From Erwinia oleae (GTDB lineage Bacteria > Pseudomonadota > Gammaproteobacteria > Enterobacterales > Enterobacteriaceae), in contig NZ_JNVB01000015.1 in assembly GCF_000770305.1 (NCBI RefSeq), positions 1 to 64,000 on the forward strand: a stretch of DNA of 64,000 bases, read 5' to 3'. A model generated the notes under the pieces. The model did no database searches. It was given only the letters and a program-made list of their open reading frames with translations, and was not told where the DNA came from. Position 1 is the stretch's first letter, and each line of letters opens with the position of its first letter. This document shows positions 18,448 to 31,692 of the stretch, one piece after another. The translations under genes and the position numbers were made by a program.

Positions 18448-19709
18448 CGCCCCGTATCGGCAGTAAAGATTTGCTGCCAGCCGTTGATGTTGCGCAGGTA
18501 GGCCACCTTCCTTCCATCCGGCGAGCACACCACCGCATCCGCCAGCGGTGCTTCCGCCGTACGAGCGGTAAGCCGCTGCATCTCGCCGTCAGCAACGTGG
18601 CAAAGCATCACGCTGTTATCCTGAATCAACGCGACGGCCGTTCCTTCCGGGTGCCAGCTAAAGGCGGACTGAATATCGCTCTTCACCTGTGAAACCTGCC
18701 GCGGCTCGCCGCCGTTAGGCGATATCGTCCAGAGCTGTACCACGCCATGTTCATCTTTCATCAAAAAAGCGATGGCGCTGCCGTCGGGAGCGCTGCGTAG
18801 CCAGTAGCGCGGCGTCTGTGCCAGCCCCGGAAAGACGCGCGAGTGGGTGAACGTCAGCCTGCGCTGCTGCACGCCCTTCGGCGGTGCGGGAAGCTGGCTT
18901 TCGGTGCCCTCCAGCGGCCTGCCGCCCGCCAGCGCATAGTCAGCCATCTCTTCCGGCAGATCGACAATAAACACCTCCGGCACCTTTTCGCCCTTCTCCG
19001 ACAGCGTATCGCCAATAAACGCCAGCGCCCAGCGCTGCCGCTGGCCGTCGGCGCGCAGATAGCCGGTCTGACCTGTCCAGCCCTCTTCATAAGCGCGGTT
19101 GATCTCATCACTGCCCTGACGAGGCGAAGACGTTGTCTGGCTGACCAGCACGCAGAAATGGCTGCCGTCGTACTCGCGAGGATGCTGTTTGGGCGGGCAC
19201 ACCGCACGCAGCGGCACCGCCACGCCAACGTTGCGCAGATCTTCGCGGGTGTCGCGCTCGTGCATGACGTGATCGTTATAGGTGAAGCTCAGCCGCGAAC
19301 CGTCAGGGCTGAAGACGTGAACGTGTGAACCGCCTCGCAGCGCGCCCGGGGTAAAGGGCGGCGTGATATCACAGGCATCAAGATTTTCCGCCCGGCCCTG
19401 CCGGATAATCACGCCGCGACGGTGGTGGAAATCGTACGTCCAGCCCGCGTCGGGATGTTCCGGGCCGTGAATACAGACGTAGCGCGGCGGCAGATCGGGG
19501 CTGACGGTAACCACGCCGACGTGCGCGCCGTCTTTCGCCTGCCAGATCGTCTCCGTCTGGCCGCTGGCGACGTTAACGCGCTCAACGGTCAGACTGGTGA
19601 ATGAGGCGCCGGAAGGTCGCAGATCGTAAACCAGCCATTCGCTGTCGGCGGTCCAGATATTGATATTGGTGAGTTGATGATGACGCTCATCAAAGGTGAT
19701 TTGTTTCAT
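18444..19709 (-). CDS. yidR: DUF3748 family protein YidR
   Basis: The 421-residue protein is built of TolB/DPP-like beta-propeller repeats (for example FSPDGSRLSFTYN, SAPDGSAIAFLMKDE, CSPDGRKVAYLRN). It opens MKQITFDERHHQLTNINIWT, as in enterobacterial YidR. No signal peptide is seen. Function is not known; it may bind or process a peptide or sugar. Position next to yidQ and ibpA matches E. coli. Confidence 0.88.
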   Translation of the reverse strand: MKQITFDERHHQLTNINIWTADSEWLVYDLRPSGASFTSLTVERVNVASGQTETIWQAKDGAHVGVVTVSPDLPPRYVCIHGPEHPDAGWTYDFHHRRGVIIRQGRAENLDACDITPPFTPGALRGGSHVHVFSPDGSRLSFTYNDHVMHERDTREDLRNVGVAVPLRAVCPPKQHPREYDGSHFCVLVSQTTSSPRQGSDEINRAYEEGWTGQTGYLRADGQRQRWALAFIGDTLSEKGEKVPEVFIVDLPEEMADYALAGGRPLEGTESQLPAPPKGVQQRRLTFTHSRVFPGLAQTPRYWLRSAPDGSAIAFLMKDEHGVVQLWTISPNGGEPRQVSQVKSDIQSAFSWHPEGTAVALIQDNSVMLCHVADGEMQRLTARTAEAPLADAVVCSPDGRKVAYLRNINGWQQIFTADTGR

Positions 19710-20646
19710 AACGATAAACCCTGACGCGGTTGAATAGCATCAGGGTAAATCATTCAGGGTTATTCGCCTACCCGCTCCACTTTACCGACCAGGTGATTGA
19801 GGCGAAGCCGTTGCCGAAAAAGGCCAGCGCCAGCAGCGCCCCCGAACAGTGAGCGTCTCGCCAAACGGTTTCCGCCTGTCGCAGTCAGCCAGGAACCAGC
19901 ACCCAACCCATGCTCAGCATTGTTAGCTGATGGAATTACGCGGCATAAAGGGGGAAAAATCAGGATTTTATTTTCACAAAATGATGAATAAGTGGAATGT
20001 TGATTAATTTTTTTACCACTCACGGCAATCTTGAGTTGAGAAAGGTATATCGGTCATTGAGGTAAGCCAATGGTTTTCCTGAGTGGCCTGAATCGGTTTG
20101 CATTATTTATCAGGAGAATCAAAGAGGCGCGCTCAAGGGCAGGCTGGCATCGGAGGAGAAGGCTTGTCTGGCTGGGGCACTGACGCCAGACGAAAATGGC
20201 TCATCGTCAGGCCTAACAGCGGCGATCCCGGAGAGGATGTAAACCACAACGGAGACAAAAATCTTTGGGCACGCCTCCAGGCAGATGACGATAAGAATAT
20301 TGTCTCTTTGAGGGCGGAAAATAACAGAGGCGAGAAGAACTTCGATAGGGAAATTGCAGTGAACGGCCTCCCTGATGCGCTTGATTTTAGCTGACCGCCC
20401 GGGAACATTCCTGCTGGCGCACTCTTCGGGAGAGGTAAACGGCCTTATCACCCTGGAGGAGAGCGTTATCAGGTGATGTCTTAACAGCCCCGACAAATCT
20501 GTGGTGGTACATCCCGGACGGGCGTATTGAGCCCAGCGGTCTGCATTTTGCCCGTTCAGGCGCATCAGGGACACTGAGCCAAAAATTGCCCCTACGTATC
20601 GCTCGTTACGCGATGCATCAGCAGGGATAATTTTTAAGGTATGGCC
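19710..20646. other. Gene-poor stretch between yidR and yidA
   Basis: No open frame here looks like a real gene. The longest (minus 20119-20574 and several overlapping frames) have poor composition and no ribosome site. In E. coli this interval holds cbrA and the dgo galactonate genes, so this may be the scar of their loss. A few hydrophobic blocks on the minus strand near 20230-20340 may be remains of a membrane-protein gene, but I cannot identify it. Confidence 0.5.
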
Positions 20647-21456
20647 TTACAACACAAACTTCTCGATGGCGTGCGCCACGCCATCTTCACTATTGGTTTT
20701 AGTGACAAACTGCGCCACGGCCTTCACGCTGTCAATCGCATTGCCCATGGCAACGCCCGTACCGGCAAATTCGAGCATCGCGATATCGTTTTCCTGATCG
20801 CCAAGCGTCATCACCTGATCGCGCGTCAGTCCCAGCTTTTCTGCCAGCGCCTTCACGCCCGCGCCTTTATTAACGCGTTTATCCATAATTTCAAGGTAAT
20901 AAGGCGAGCTTTTCATAATGGTATAGCGTTCGCGCGCCGCCTGTGGGATACGGGGTATCGCCTCGTCCAGCTTTTGCGGGGGATCGATCATCATCACTTT
21001 GGGAAACGTCATGGCCGGGTCCATCTCTTCAACGGCGCGATAACGCAGCGGAATACCCGTAATGGCCGATTCGTGTACGGTATATTCGCTGATATCCTTG
21101 TTCGCGGTGAACAGCAGGGATTTGGTCAGCGCCTGAAAATGAATGCCAAGGTCGCGTGCCAGCTTTTCAAAATAGAGGTAGTCGTCAAAGGTCAGGGAGA
21201 TATCCGCCACGCATTCGCCGTTGGCCGCTTGCTGAACCAGCGCGCCGTTATTGGTGATGCAAAACTGCCCTTCCTGCTGTAAATCAAGCTCCATCAGATA
21301 ACGCTGCACGCCAATAAACGGACGCCCGGTCGCTAATACAATCGCCACGCCTTTGTCGCGCGCGGCACCAATTGCCTGCTTCACGCGCGGGCTTATCTCA
21401 TGCTGTGGGTTAAGCAGCGTCCCATCCATATCAATCGCAATCAGTTTTACTGCCAT
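20647..21456 (-). CDS. yidA: Sugar-phosphatase YidA (HAD family, Cof type)
   Basis: The 269-residue HAD phosphatase has motif I DMDGTLLN (catalytic Asp9 and Asp11), motif II ATGRP, a cap domain in the middle and the GDQENDIAML metal site near the C-terminus. E. coli YidA dephosphorylates sugar phosphates such as erythrose-4-phosphate and is thought to limit sugar-phosphate stress. The genomic place near gyrB matches, but yidB is absent. Confidence 0.93.
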   Translation of the reverse strand: MAVKLIAIDMDGTLLNPQHEISPRVKQAIGAARDKGVAIVLATGRPFIGVQRYLMELDLQQEGQFCITNNGALVQQAANGECVADISLTFDDYLYFEKLARDLGIHFQALTKSLLFTANKDISEYTVHESAITGIPLRYRAVEEMDPAMTFPKVMMIDPPQKLDEAIPRIPQAARERYTIMKSSPYYLEIMDKRVNKGAGVKALAEKLGLTRDQVMTLGDQENDIAMLEFAGTGVAMGNAIDSVKAVAQFVTKTNSEDGVAHAIEKFVL

Positions 21457-21813
21457 AGTTTCCTCGCCAGCCCGATAATTTGTTTCATGCTAACGCGATT
21501 CAGCGCGCATTGACCAGCGCGATTGCCGCCGCACTTTATCCGACAGGCGGTGGCGAGAGTAAATTTTTCCGGGAAATTGTGGCGTAATCAGCAGCTTTGC
21601 GCGTAAAGTAACCTGTGTGACAATCATCGAAGGAAATTTCTTTGCTTTCCTGATATCGGGTTGATTCCCGGTGAATCAGGTCGCTATTACGTCAAACAAC
21701 ATCCATTAACGATCGACATTTCACACCGGTAGCTCTACAGGATCCGTTACAGCGGACCGGCAAAACGCAGGAAAGCGTAAAACGTAGAGAAGACTATTTC
21801 ATGGAGGAAAGTA

Positions 21814-22416
21814 ATGAATATTCTGATCGTCAGCAGAAATAATTTTTTCATTTCAGGTGCCATCGCGTTGATTTCTAAAGCGTGGCCGACCAGTGTTGCT
21901 TCCGGCCTGGTTTTTATGGTTTCCACAGACGATCGCGCGCCGCTCGAACCGGACATCATTATTCGCGACGTCTGTATCCCGCCGGCGGTGCCCTTGCCCG
22001 CCGCCAACGCTGCTCGCCAGAAACTATTGTCAAACAGAACCACGTTAACCTGGGTAACCCTTTTTTTTGCGAAACAGTGTTCGGAAAAGCATGGCGCTCA
22101 CTGTCCGCTCCACTATTTTTATCTGGAGAAAAGCGAATCGGCCAACGGCCTGCTGACGTTATTCAGGCGGCGGCATCCGGCGCTGGCCAGCCATGCCGTG
22201 CAGCACTGTGGTCAGCGGACGCTTCCGCTCAGCAAGCAGCAGGCAATGGTGGTCAGATACACCAGAGAAGGCATGTCGTTGACCGATATTTCACGCATGA
22301 CGCACCTGAGCGTTAAAACTATCAGCACGCATAAGCGCGCAGTCATGCGGAAGCTTGGAATAAAAAATAACAGCGAATTTTATCAATTTGCGCTGGCCGG
22401 TTACGTTCAGCGATAG
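21814..22416 (+). CDS. LuxR-type transcriptional regulator (RcsB/BglJ-like architecture)
   Basis: The 200-residue protein has a C-terminal LuxR helix-turn-helix (about residues 137-196: LSKQQAMVVRYTREGMSLTD, VKTISTHKRAVMRKLGI, NSEFYQF). The N-terminus begins MNILIVSRNNFF like a receiver domain, but the expected acidic pocket and phospho-acceptor Asp are not obvious, so it may not be phosphorylated. GGAGGAAA precedes the ATG. It stands alone between yidA and gyrB where E. coli has yidB. Targets are unknown. The 21457-21813 gap before it should hold its promoter and that of yidA. Confidence 0.8.
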   Translation: MNILIVSRNNFFISGAIALISKAWPTSVASGLVFMVSTDDRAPLEPDIIIRDVCIPPAVPLPAANAARQKLLSNRTTLTWVTLFFAKQCSEKHGAHCPLHYFYLEKSESANGLLTLFRRRHPALASHAVQHCGQRTLPLSKQQAMVVRYTREGMSLTDISRMTHLSVKTISTHKRAVMRKLGIKNNSEFYQFALAGYVQR

Positions 22417-22428
22417 GCTGAAACCATA

Positions 22429-22460
22429 AAAAAAGGCAAATCATCAGATTTGCCTTTTTT
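22429..22460. terminator. Bidirectional terminator between luxR-type gene and gyrB
   Basis: The stem GGCAAATC (22435-22442) / GATTTGCC (22447-22454) with loop ATCA is flanked by an A-tract and T6. It serves both convergent genes. Confidence 0.88.
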
Positions 22461-22474
22461 GCGTTTCCGCTGCG

Positions 22475-25986
<3,512 letters not shown>

Positions 25987-26030
25987 AAATATGAATTATC
26001 CAGTGCGGCAGACGGCATCATCACCAGGGC

Positions 26031-26148
26031 GTTATCGGCGCAGCCAGTTTGGGTGCGTCCAGCGCGCAAAAACCGGAACGTACTGAAGTACGTGAGGATT
26101 TTGAGCACTGCCCAATCCCAAAATGGCAAGCAAGATAGCCCGATAAAC
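26031..26148. repeat. Intergenic palindromic element between dnaN and recF
   Basis: An element of about 118 bases has imperfect terminal inverted repeats (GTTATCGGC at the left, CCCGATAAAC at the right). Internal matching arms (CAGTTTGGG / CCCAAAATGG, CAAAAACC / GGATTTTG) converge on the central hairpin ACGTACT-GA-AGTACGT. The whole element can fold into one long hairpin, in the style of ERIC/IRU or MITE-like elements of Enterobacterales. Its right end abuts the dnaN stop codon. I do not see a second copy in this window. Confidence 0.75.
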
Positions 26149-27248
26149 TACAACCTCATCGGCATGACGACATAGGCGGCACTTTGACTGGCCGCATCTT
26201 CGATCTGCACGCTCGACACGGAATCCGTTAGCAGCAGACGCACGTTCTCGCACTTCAGCGCGTTAAGCACGTCGAGCACGTAGCTGACGTTGAAGCCGAT
26301 CTCCAGATCGGTGCCGCCGTAGGTAACATCAAGGATCTCTTCCGCCTCTTCCTGTTCAGGATTATTGGCGGTGATCTTGAGCTGATTTTCGCTGACATAG
26401 AGGCGAACGCCGCGAAACTTCTCGTTAGAGAGAATGGCCGCGCGAGCGAAAGCCTGCTTCAGCAAATCGCAGCCTGCATCCAGCGTTTTGTCGGGGTTCT
26501 TCGGCAATACGCGGCGATAATCGGGGAAACGGCCATCGACTAACTTGGAGGTAAAGATAAAGTCGCCCACGTGGGCGCGAATGTTGTTGCTGCCAATCTG
26601 CACCCGCAACGGCGTGTCGCCGCCGTCCAGCAGGCGAACCAGTTCAATCACGCCTTTACGCGGCACAATCACCGAATGACTGGGCAGCGCAACGCCCACC
26701 GGCATCGAGCACACCGCCAGACGGTGGCCGTCGGTCGCCACGGTACGCAGCTCTTCGCCTTCGGTTTCAAACAGCATGCCGTTAAGGTAGTAACGCACGT
26801 CCTGATGCGCCATTGAAAACTGCGTGGCTTCAATCAGGCGCTTCATGGTCGCCTGGGGCAGGGTGAATTCGACTTCGCTCTGCCAGTCGTCCAGATTGGG
26901 AAAATCGCTGGCAGGCAGGGTGGAGAGTGAAAAACGGCTGCGCCCGGAGCGCACCAGCATTCTCTCACCGTCGAGGATCACCGTGATTTCGGCGCCTTCG
27001 GGCAAACCACGGCAGATATCAAAAAATTTGCGGGCCGGTACGGTGGTGGCGCCGGGTTCATGATCCTGCGTCAGCGCGACGCGGGCCACCATCTCCATTT
27101 CTAAATCGGTGCCGGTCAGCAGCAGATTGCCGTCATTCACCTGGACAAGCAAATTGCCAAGAATTGGCAGCGTCGGGCGACCGCCCAGCGGGCCGCTGAC
27201 CTGCTGTAAGGGCTTCAGTAAATGCTCACGTTCTACAATAAATTTCAT
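26148..27248 (-). CDS. dnaN: DNA polymerase III beta clamp
   Basis: The 366-residue sliding clamp has three repeated clamp domains, opens MKFIVEREHLLKPLQQVSGP and ends VVMPMRL, which forms part of the protein-binding cleft. It is a homodimeric ring that tethers polymerase III to DNA. It follows dnaA by 4 bases in one transcription unit. Confidence 0.97.
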   Translation of the reverse strand: MKFIVEREHLLKPLQQVSGPLGGRPTLPILGNLLVQVNDGNLLLTGTDLEMEMVARVALTQDHEPGATTVPARKFFDICRGLPEGAEITVILDGERMLVRSGRSRFSLSTLPASDFPNLDDWQSEVEFTLPQATMKRLIEATQFSMAHQDVRYYLNGMLFETEGEELRTVATDGHRLAVCSMPVGVALPSHSVIVPRKGVIELVRLLDGGDTPLRVQIGSNNIRAHVGDFIFTSKLVDGRFPDYRRVLPKNPDKTLDAGCDLLKQAFARAAILSNEKFRGVRLYVSENQLKITANNPEQEEAEEILDVTYGGTDLEIGFNVSYVLDVLNALKCENVRLLLTDSVSSVQIEDAASQSAAYVVMPMRL

Positions 27249-27252
27249 AGCG

Positions 27253-28641
27253 TCAGGAGGATAATGTTCTGATTAAATTAGAGAAATCTTCTTTAATATC
27301 GTGACTTTCTTCACGCAGCTGCTCGATTTTACGGCAGGCGTGAAGCACGGTTGTGTGGTCACGACCCCCAAAAGCGTCACCGATTTCCGGCAGGCTGTGA
27401 TTCGTCAACTCTTTCGCCAGCGCCATCGCCATCTGACGAGGACGGGCAACCGAGCGCGAACGGCGCTTTGACAACAGGTCAGCCACCTTGATTTTATAAT
27501 ATTCAGCGACCGTTTTCTGAATATTATCAATAGTGACCAGCTTCTCCTGAAGCGCCAGCAGATCGCGCAACGCCTCGCGCACAAAATCGATAGTGATGGC
27601 GCGTCCGGTAAAATTGGCGTTGGCAATGACGCGGTTCAGCGCGCCTTCCAGTTCGCGCACGTTGGAACGCAGGCGCTTGGCAATAAAAAACGCCACTTCG
27701 CCCGGCAGACGAATATCGTTTTCATCGGCCTTTTTCATCAGGATCGCCACGCGGGTTTCCAGCTCCGGCGGCTCAATCGCCACCGTCAGGCCCCAGCCAA
27801 AGCGCGACTTCAGGCGATCTTCCACGCCGTTGATCTCTTTCGGATAGCGATCCGACGTCAAAATGATCTGCTGATTGCCTTCCAGCAGCGCATTAAAGGT
27901 GTGAAAAAACTCTTCCTGCGAGCGCTCTTTATTCGCAAAAAACTGAATGTCATCGATTAACAGCGCGTCAACCGATCGATAATAGCGTTTGAACTCTTCA
28001 ATGGCGTTATTTTGCAGCGCCTTAACCATGTCCTGCACGAAGCGCTCGGAGTGCATGTACACCACTTTGGCGTTGGGCTTGCGTGCCATAATGCCGTTGC
28101 CTACCGCATGCAGCAGGTGGGTTTTGCCGAGGCCGGTGCCGCCATAAAGGAAGAGCGGGTTATAGGCGCCGCCAGGGTTGTCCGCGACCTGACGCGCCGC
28201 CGCGCGGGCCAGCTGGTTCGATTTACCCTCAACGAAGTTGTCGAAGTTATGCTTGGTATTCACGTTGGAGCGGTAGGAGAGTTCTGCCGGGGCAGGCAGG
28301 TTATCCCAGCTTGGACGCGAAGGCGCAGGGCGAGCCGGTGCGGCGCTGGTCTGCGCGCTGGCCGCCATGGCGGGCTGGCTTATCTGCCTTGTTACGGGCT
28401 TGCTGCCCACTTCAAAACGCAGCAGCGGCGTGTCGTTGCCGCAAAAATCATTTAGTAGCGCATTGATATTATTAAGATATTTATCGCGAACCCAGTCGAG
28501 CACGAAACGGTTTGGCGCATACAGGGCAAGCGTATTGTCGTTTAATTCGGCCTGCAACGGACGTATCCACATGCTGAATTCAGTGGCAGGAAGTTCATCC
28601 TGCAAACGGGCAAGGCACTGTTGCCAAAGCGTAAGTGACAC
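27253..28641 (-). CDS. dnaA: Chromosomal replication initiator DnaA
   Basis: The 462-residue initiator has the N-terminal DnaB-interaction domain, a variable Pro/Ala linker (about 85-130), an AAA+ domain with Walker [10 protein letters not shown] and Walker B LLIDDIQF, and the C-terminal DNA-binding domain with [15 protein letters not shown]. The GTG at 28641 ([10 protein letters not shown]) is chosen because TGGAG lies six bases upstream; a GTG four codons earlier has no such site. It is autoregulated through the DnaA box upstream. Confidence 0.97.
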   Translation of the reverse strand: MSLTLWQQCLARLQDELPATEFSMWIRPLQAELNDNTLALYAPNRFVLDWVRDKYLNNINALLNDFCGNDTPLLRFEVGSKPVTRQISQPAMAASAQTSAAPARPAPSRPSWDNLPAPAELSYRSNVNTKHNFDNFVEGKSNQLARAAARQVADNPGGAYNPLFLYGGTGLGKTHLLHAVGNGIMARKPNAKVVYMHSERFVQDMVKALQNNAIEEFKRYYRSVDALLIDDIQFFANKERSQEEFFHTFNALLEGNQQIILTSDRYPKEINGVEDRLKSRFGWGLTVAIEPPELETRVAILMKKADENDIRLPGEVAFFIAKRLRSNVRELEGALNRVIANANFTGRAITIDFVREALRDLLALQEKLVTIDNIQKTVAEYYKIKVADLLSKRRSRSVARPRQMAMALAKELTNHSLPEIGDAFGGRDHTTVLHACRKIEQLREESHDIKEDFSNLIRTLSS

Positions 28642-28847
28642 GGCGGACTCCACTCGAAAAAATTCGACAAGAAAAAAGGCGCTGAAGCGATAAATTCATC
28701 ATTGTTGACGCATGCAGATGGGTAGCATACGAACCGCTGTCTGCGGTTTCTCCGCCGCTGTCTGACCCGAAGGATCGCAAACGGAAGGGCGGATCATAGC
28801 GTAAAGCGCGGCAGAGATCTTCACTTTCTACACAGTTTTGATCCAAT

Positions 28848-28856
28848 TTATCCACA
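28848..28856 (+). promoter_or_regulatory. DnaA box in the dnaA promoter region
   Basis: TTATCCACA is a perfect DnaA-binding nonamer about 210 bases upstream of dnaA, in the place of the autoregulatory box of E. coli. The gap 28642-29239 holds this box and the divergent dnaA and rpmH promoters but no gene. Confidence 0.85.
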
Positions 28857-29111
28857 GGCAATGAAAGCCGGGATAAGTTTACGCTTTCACGGGTAAAAGG
28901 CATTCAGGATCGTCCGTATTCGTTTAAAATTCACGGCGCCATCACGTTCTCGTTGGAAATTTATGTAAGGGGATCGCGAGAAGATCCCGGCGATCCTTGC
29001 GCTTTATCCCGCACGCCGTATAATCCTCACCCCGGCGTATTGCGCGCTGGCCCTTATCGACTGTTTTACGGTTGAATGGGATACCCGGTCGCGACTTTAA
29101 CGCGAAGTAAA

Positions 29112-29140
29112 TTGACTCTGGACTGTACAATTATTACAAT
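29112..29140 (+). promoter_or_regulatory. rpmH: rpmH promoter
   Basis: TTGACT, 17 bases, TACAAT is a near-consensus sigma-70 promoter located 100 bases before the rpmH start. Confidence 0.8.
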
Positions 29141-29227
29141 CCCGCCTCTTTATCAAAGACACACTTGAGGCGTCGGTTGGTTTACTGACCATGAAACGCG
29201 TCATCCAGTGAAATTTTTCAAGTTTAG

Positions 29228-29380
<153 letters not shown>

Positions 29381-29397
29381 TAAAAGCTAACCGCTGA

Positions 29398-29757
29398 GTG
29401 GTTAAGCTCGCATTTCCCAGGGAGTTACGTTTGTTAACTCCCACTCAATTCACTTTCGTCTTCCAGCAGCCACAAAGAGCTGGCACGCCGCAAATGACAA
29501 TTCTCGGCCGCCTGAACTCGCTGGGACATCCCCGCATCGGTCTTACCGTCGCCAAAAAACACGTCAAGCGCGCACACGAACGCAACCGGATCAAGCGACT
29601 GACCCGCGAAAGCTTTCGTCTGCGTCAACATGAACTGCCCGCAATGGATTTTGTGGTGGTGGCGAAAAAAGGGGTTGCCGACCTGGATAACCAGGCGCTA
29701 ACGGAAGCGTTGGAGAAAATATGGCGTCGACACTGTCGCCTGGCTCGCGGCTCCTGA
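29398..29757 (+). CDS. rnpA: Ribonuclease P protein component
   Basis: The 119-residue basic protein assists RNase P RNA in tRNA 5' maturation. The RNR signature [13 protein letters not shown] is intact. It starts with GTG ([10 protein letters not shown]), as in E. coli. The 3' end overlaps yidD by 37 bases. Confidence 0.96.
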   Translation: MVKLAFPRELRLLTPTQFTFVFQQPQRAGTPQMTILGRLNSLGHPRIGLTVAKKHVKRAHERNRIKRLTRESFRLRQHELPAMDFVVVAKKGVADLDNQALTEALEKIWRRHCRLARGS

Positions 29758-29978
29758 TTGGGCTGATTCGCGTCTATCAGCGCGTTATCAGCCCGCTCTT
29801 AGGACCTCACTGTCGCTTCCATCCAACCTGTTCTCAATACGGAATTGAGGCATTGCGCAGGTTTGGTGTGATAAAAGGCAGTTGGTTGACGATAAAACGC
29901 GTATTAAAATGCCACCCTTTGAACCCGGGTGGCGACGATCCGGTGCCGCCAAATAACATTGATACCAGAGAACATTAA
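29721..29978 (+). CDS. yidD: Membrane protein insertion efficiency factor YidD
   Basis: The 85-residue protein has the family core [20 protein letters not shown], Tyr/Gly/Ile-rich continuation and [13 protein letters not shown], with three conserved cysteines. It is an amphipathic, membrane-associated protein that helps YidC-dependent insertion. It overlaps rnpA and precedes yidC by 2 bases. Confidence 0.95.
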   Translation: MASTLSPGSRLLIGLIRVYQRVISPLLGPHCRFHPTCSQYGIEALRRFGVIKGSWLTIKRVLKCHPLNPGGDDPVPPNNIDTREH

Positions 29979-29980
29979 CG

Positions 29981-31618
29981 ATGGATTCGCAACGCAATCT
30001 CTTTCTCATCGCTTTTCTGTTCGTGTCTTTTATGATCTGGCAAGCCTGGCAGACGGACCATGCTCCGCAGCCTGTGCAGACTCAGACCACACAAAACACG
30101 ACCGGCGATGCCGCAAATCAGGCCGTGCCTGCCAGCGGACAGGGCAAAACGATCACCGTGAAGACAGACGTTCTGTCTTTGAATATCAATACCCGCGGCG
30201 GTGATATCGAGCAGGCCAGACTGCTGGCGCATCCGGACGAACTGGGTTCGACGCAGCCGTTCCAGCTGCTGGAAACCAAACCGAACTTCCTTTATCAGGC
30301 GCAGAGCGGCCTGACCGGACGTAACGGCCCGGACAATCCGGCCAACGGTTCGCGTCCGCTGTTTACCACCGCGCAGGATAGCTTTGAGCTCTCCAACGAC
30401 CAGAGCGAACTGCGTATTCCGCTGACGTTCACCGCTGAAAACGGCGTGATCTGGACCAAAACCTTCGTGCTGAAGCGCGGCGAATACGCCATCGGCGTTG
30501 AGTATCAGGTTAATAACACCACCCAGCAGCCGCTGGAAGTGGCGATGTTCGGCCAGCTCAAGCAGACCATCGATCTGCCGAAGCATCGCGATACCGGCAG
30601 CAATAACTTTGCGCTGCATACGTTCCGTGGCGCGGCTTACTCCAGCAGTGAGACCAACTACGAAAAATATAAGTTCGACAAAATCAGCGATAACGAAAAC
30701 CTGAACGTCACCACCGGCAACGGCTGGGTAGCGATGCTTCAGCAGTATTTCGCTACCGCGTGGGTGCCTCGCACCGCGGGCAATAACACGCTGTACACCA
30801 GCAACCTGGGCAACGGCGTGGCGGCAATTGGCTATAAGTCTGCGCCGGTGACCGTTGCGCCAGGCAGCCAGCAGAACCTGGCCGCGACGCTGTGGGTTGG
30901 CCCGGAAATCCAGGACAAGATGGCTGCCGTGGCGCCCCATCTGGATCTGACGGTGGATTACGGCTGGCTGTGGTTTATCTCGCAGCCGCTGTTTAAGCTG
31001 TTGAAATTCCTGCACAGCTTTATCGGTAACTGGGGCTTCTCCATTATCGTTATCACCTTCATCGTACGCGGCATCATGTACCCGCTGACTAAAGCGCAGT
31101 ACACCTCGATGGCGAAAATGCGCATGTTGCAGCCGAAAATTCAGGCAATGCGCGAGCGTTTAGGCGAAGACAAGCAGCGCATGAGTCAGGAGATGATGGC
31201 GCTGTATAAAGCAGAGAAGGTGAATCCGCTGGGTGGCTGTCTGCCGCTGGTTATCCAGATGCCTATCTTCCTGGCGCTATACTACATGCTGATGGGCTCG
31301 GTTGAGCTGCGCCATGCGCCGTTCGCGCTGTGGATCCACGACCTCTCCGCGCAGGACCCGTATTACATCCTGCCGATCCTGATGGGCGTGACGATGTTCT
31401 TTATTCAGAAGATGTCGCCAACCACCGTGACCGACCCAATGCAGCAGAAGATCATGACCTTCATGCCGGTCATCTTCACCGTCTTCTTCCTGTGGTTCCC
31501 GTCAGGCCTGGTGCTGTACTATATCGTCAGCAACCTGGTGACCATTATCCAGCAGCAGCTTATTTATCGCGGGCTGGAAAAACGCGGGCTGCACAGCCGT
31601 GACAAAAAGAAAGCATAA
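29981..31618 (+). CDS. yidC: Membrane protein insertase YidC
   Basis: The 545-residue inner-membrane insertase has an N-terminal helix ([17 protein letters not shown]), a large periplasmic beta domain (about 60-340) and five C-terminal helices containing [20 protein letters not shown] and [18 protein letters not shown]. It inserts membrane proteins alone or with SecYEG. Confidence 0.97.
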   Translation: MDSQRNLFLIAFLFVSFMIWQAWQTDHAPQPVQTQTTQNTTGDAANQAVPASGQGKTITVKTDVLSLNINTRGGDIEQARLLAHPDELGSTQPFQLLETKPNFLYQAQSGLTGRNGPDNPANGSRPLFTTAQDSFELSNDQSELRIPLTFTAENGVIWTKTFVLKRGEYAIGVEYQVNNTTQQPLEVAMFGQLKQTIDLPKHRDTGSNNFALHTFRGAAYSSSETNYEKYKFDKISDNENLNVTTGNGWVAMLQQYFATAWVPRTAGNNTLYTSNLGNGVAAIGYKSAPVTVAPGSQQNLAATLWVGPEIQDKMAAVAPHLDLTVDYGWLWFISQPLFKLLKFLHSFIGNWGFSIIVITFIVRGIMYPLTKAQYTSMAKMRMLQPKIQAMRERLGEDKQRMSQEMMALYKAEKVNPLGGCLPLVIQMPIFLALYYMLMGSVELRHAPFALWIHDLSAQDPYYILPILMGVTMFFIQKMSPTTVTDPMQQKIMTFMPVIFTVFFLWFPSGLVLYYIVSNLVTIIQQQLIYRGLEKRGLHSRDKKKA

Positions 31619-31654
31619 CGACCTCCGCATCTGAAAGATGAAGGGTGGCAAAAT

Positions 31655-31680
31655 AAGGCGGTCGGTTGACCGCCTTTTTT
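31655..31680 (+). terminator. Terminator after yidC
   Basis: The stem AAGGCGGTC / GACCGCCTT with a GGTT loop is followed by T-rich sequence. It partly overlaps the leader of mnmE. Confidence 0.8.
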
Positions 31681-31692
31681 ATGGAGCAAACT

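Noticed and set aside
19760-20023. 87-codon minus frame after yidR
   Set aside because: No ribosome site, unusual composition and no recognisable domain.
20230-20340. Hydrophobic minus-strand blocks as a drug/metabolite transporter
   Set aside because: The similarity was too weak and in more than one frame to name a family.
20098-20574. Overlapping frames on both strands (98 to 151 codons)
   Set aside because: Several frames compete, none has a ribosome site or family motif; treated as non-coding or decayed sequence.
29975-31015. 346-codon minus frame inside yidC
   Set aside because: Antisense shadow of the strongly conserved yidC gene, caused by high third-position GC.
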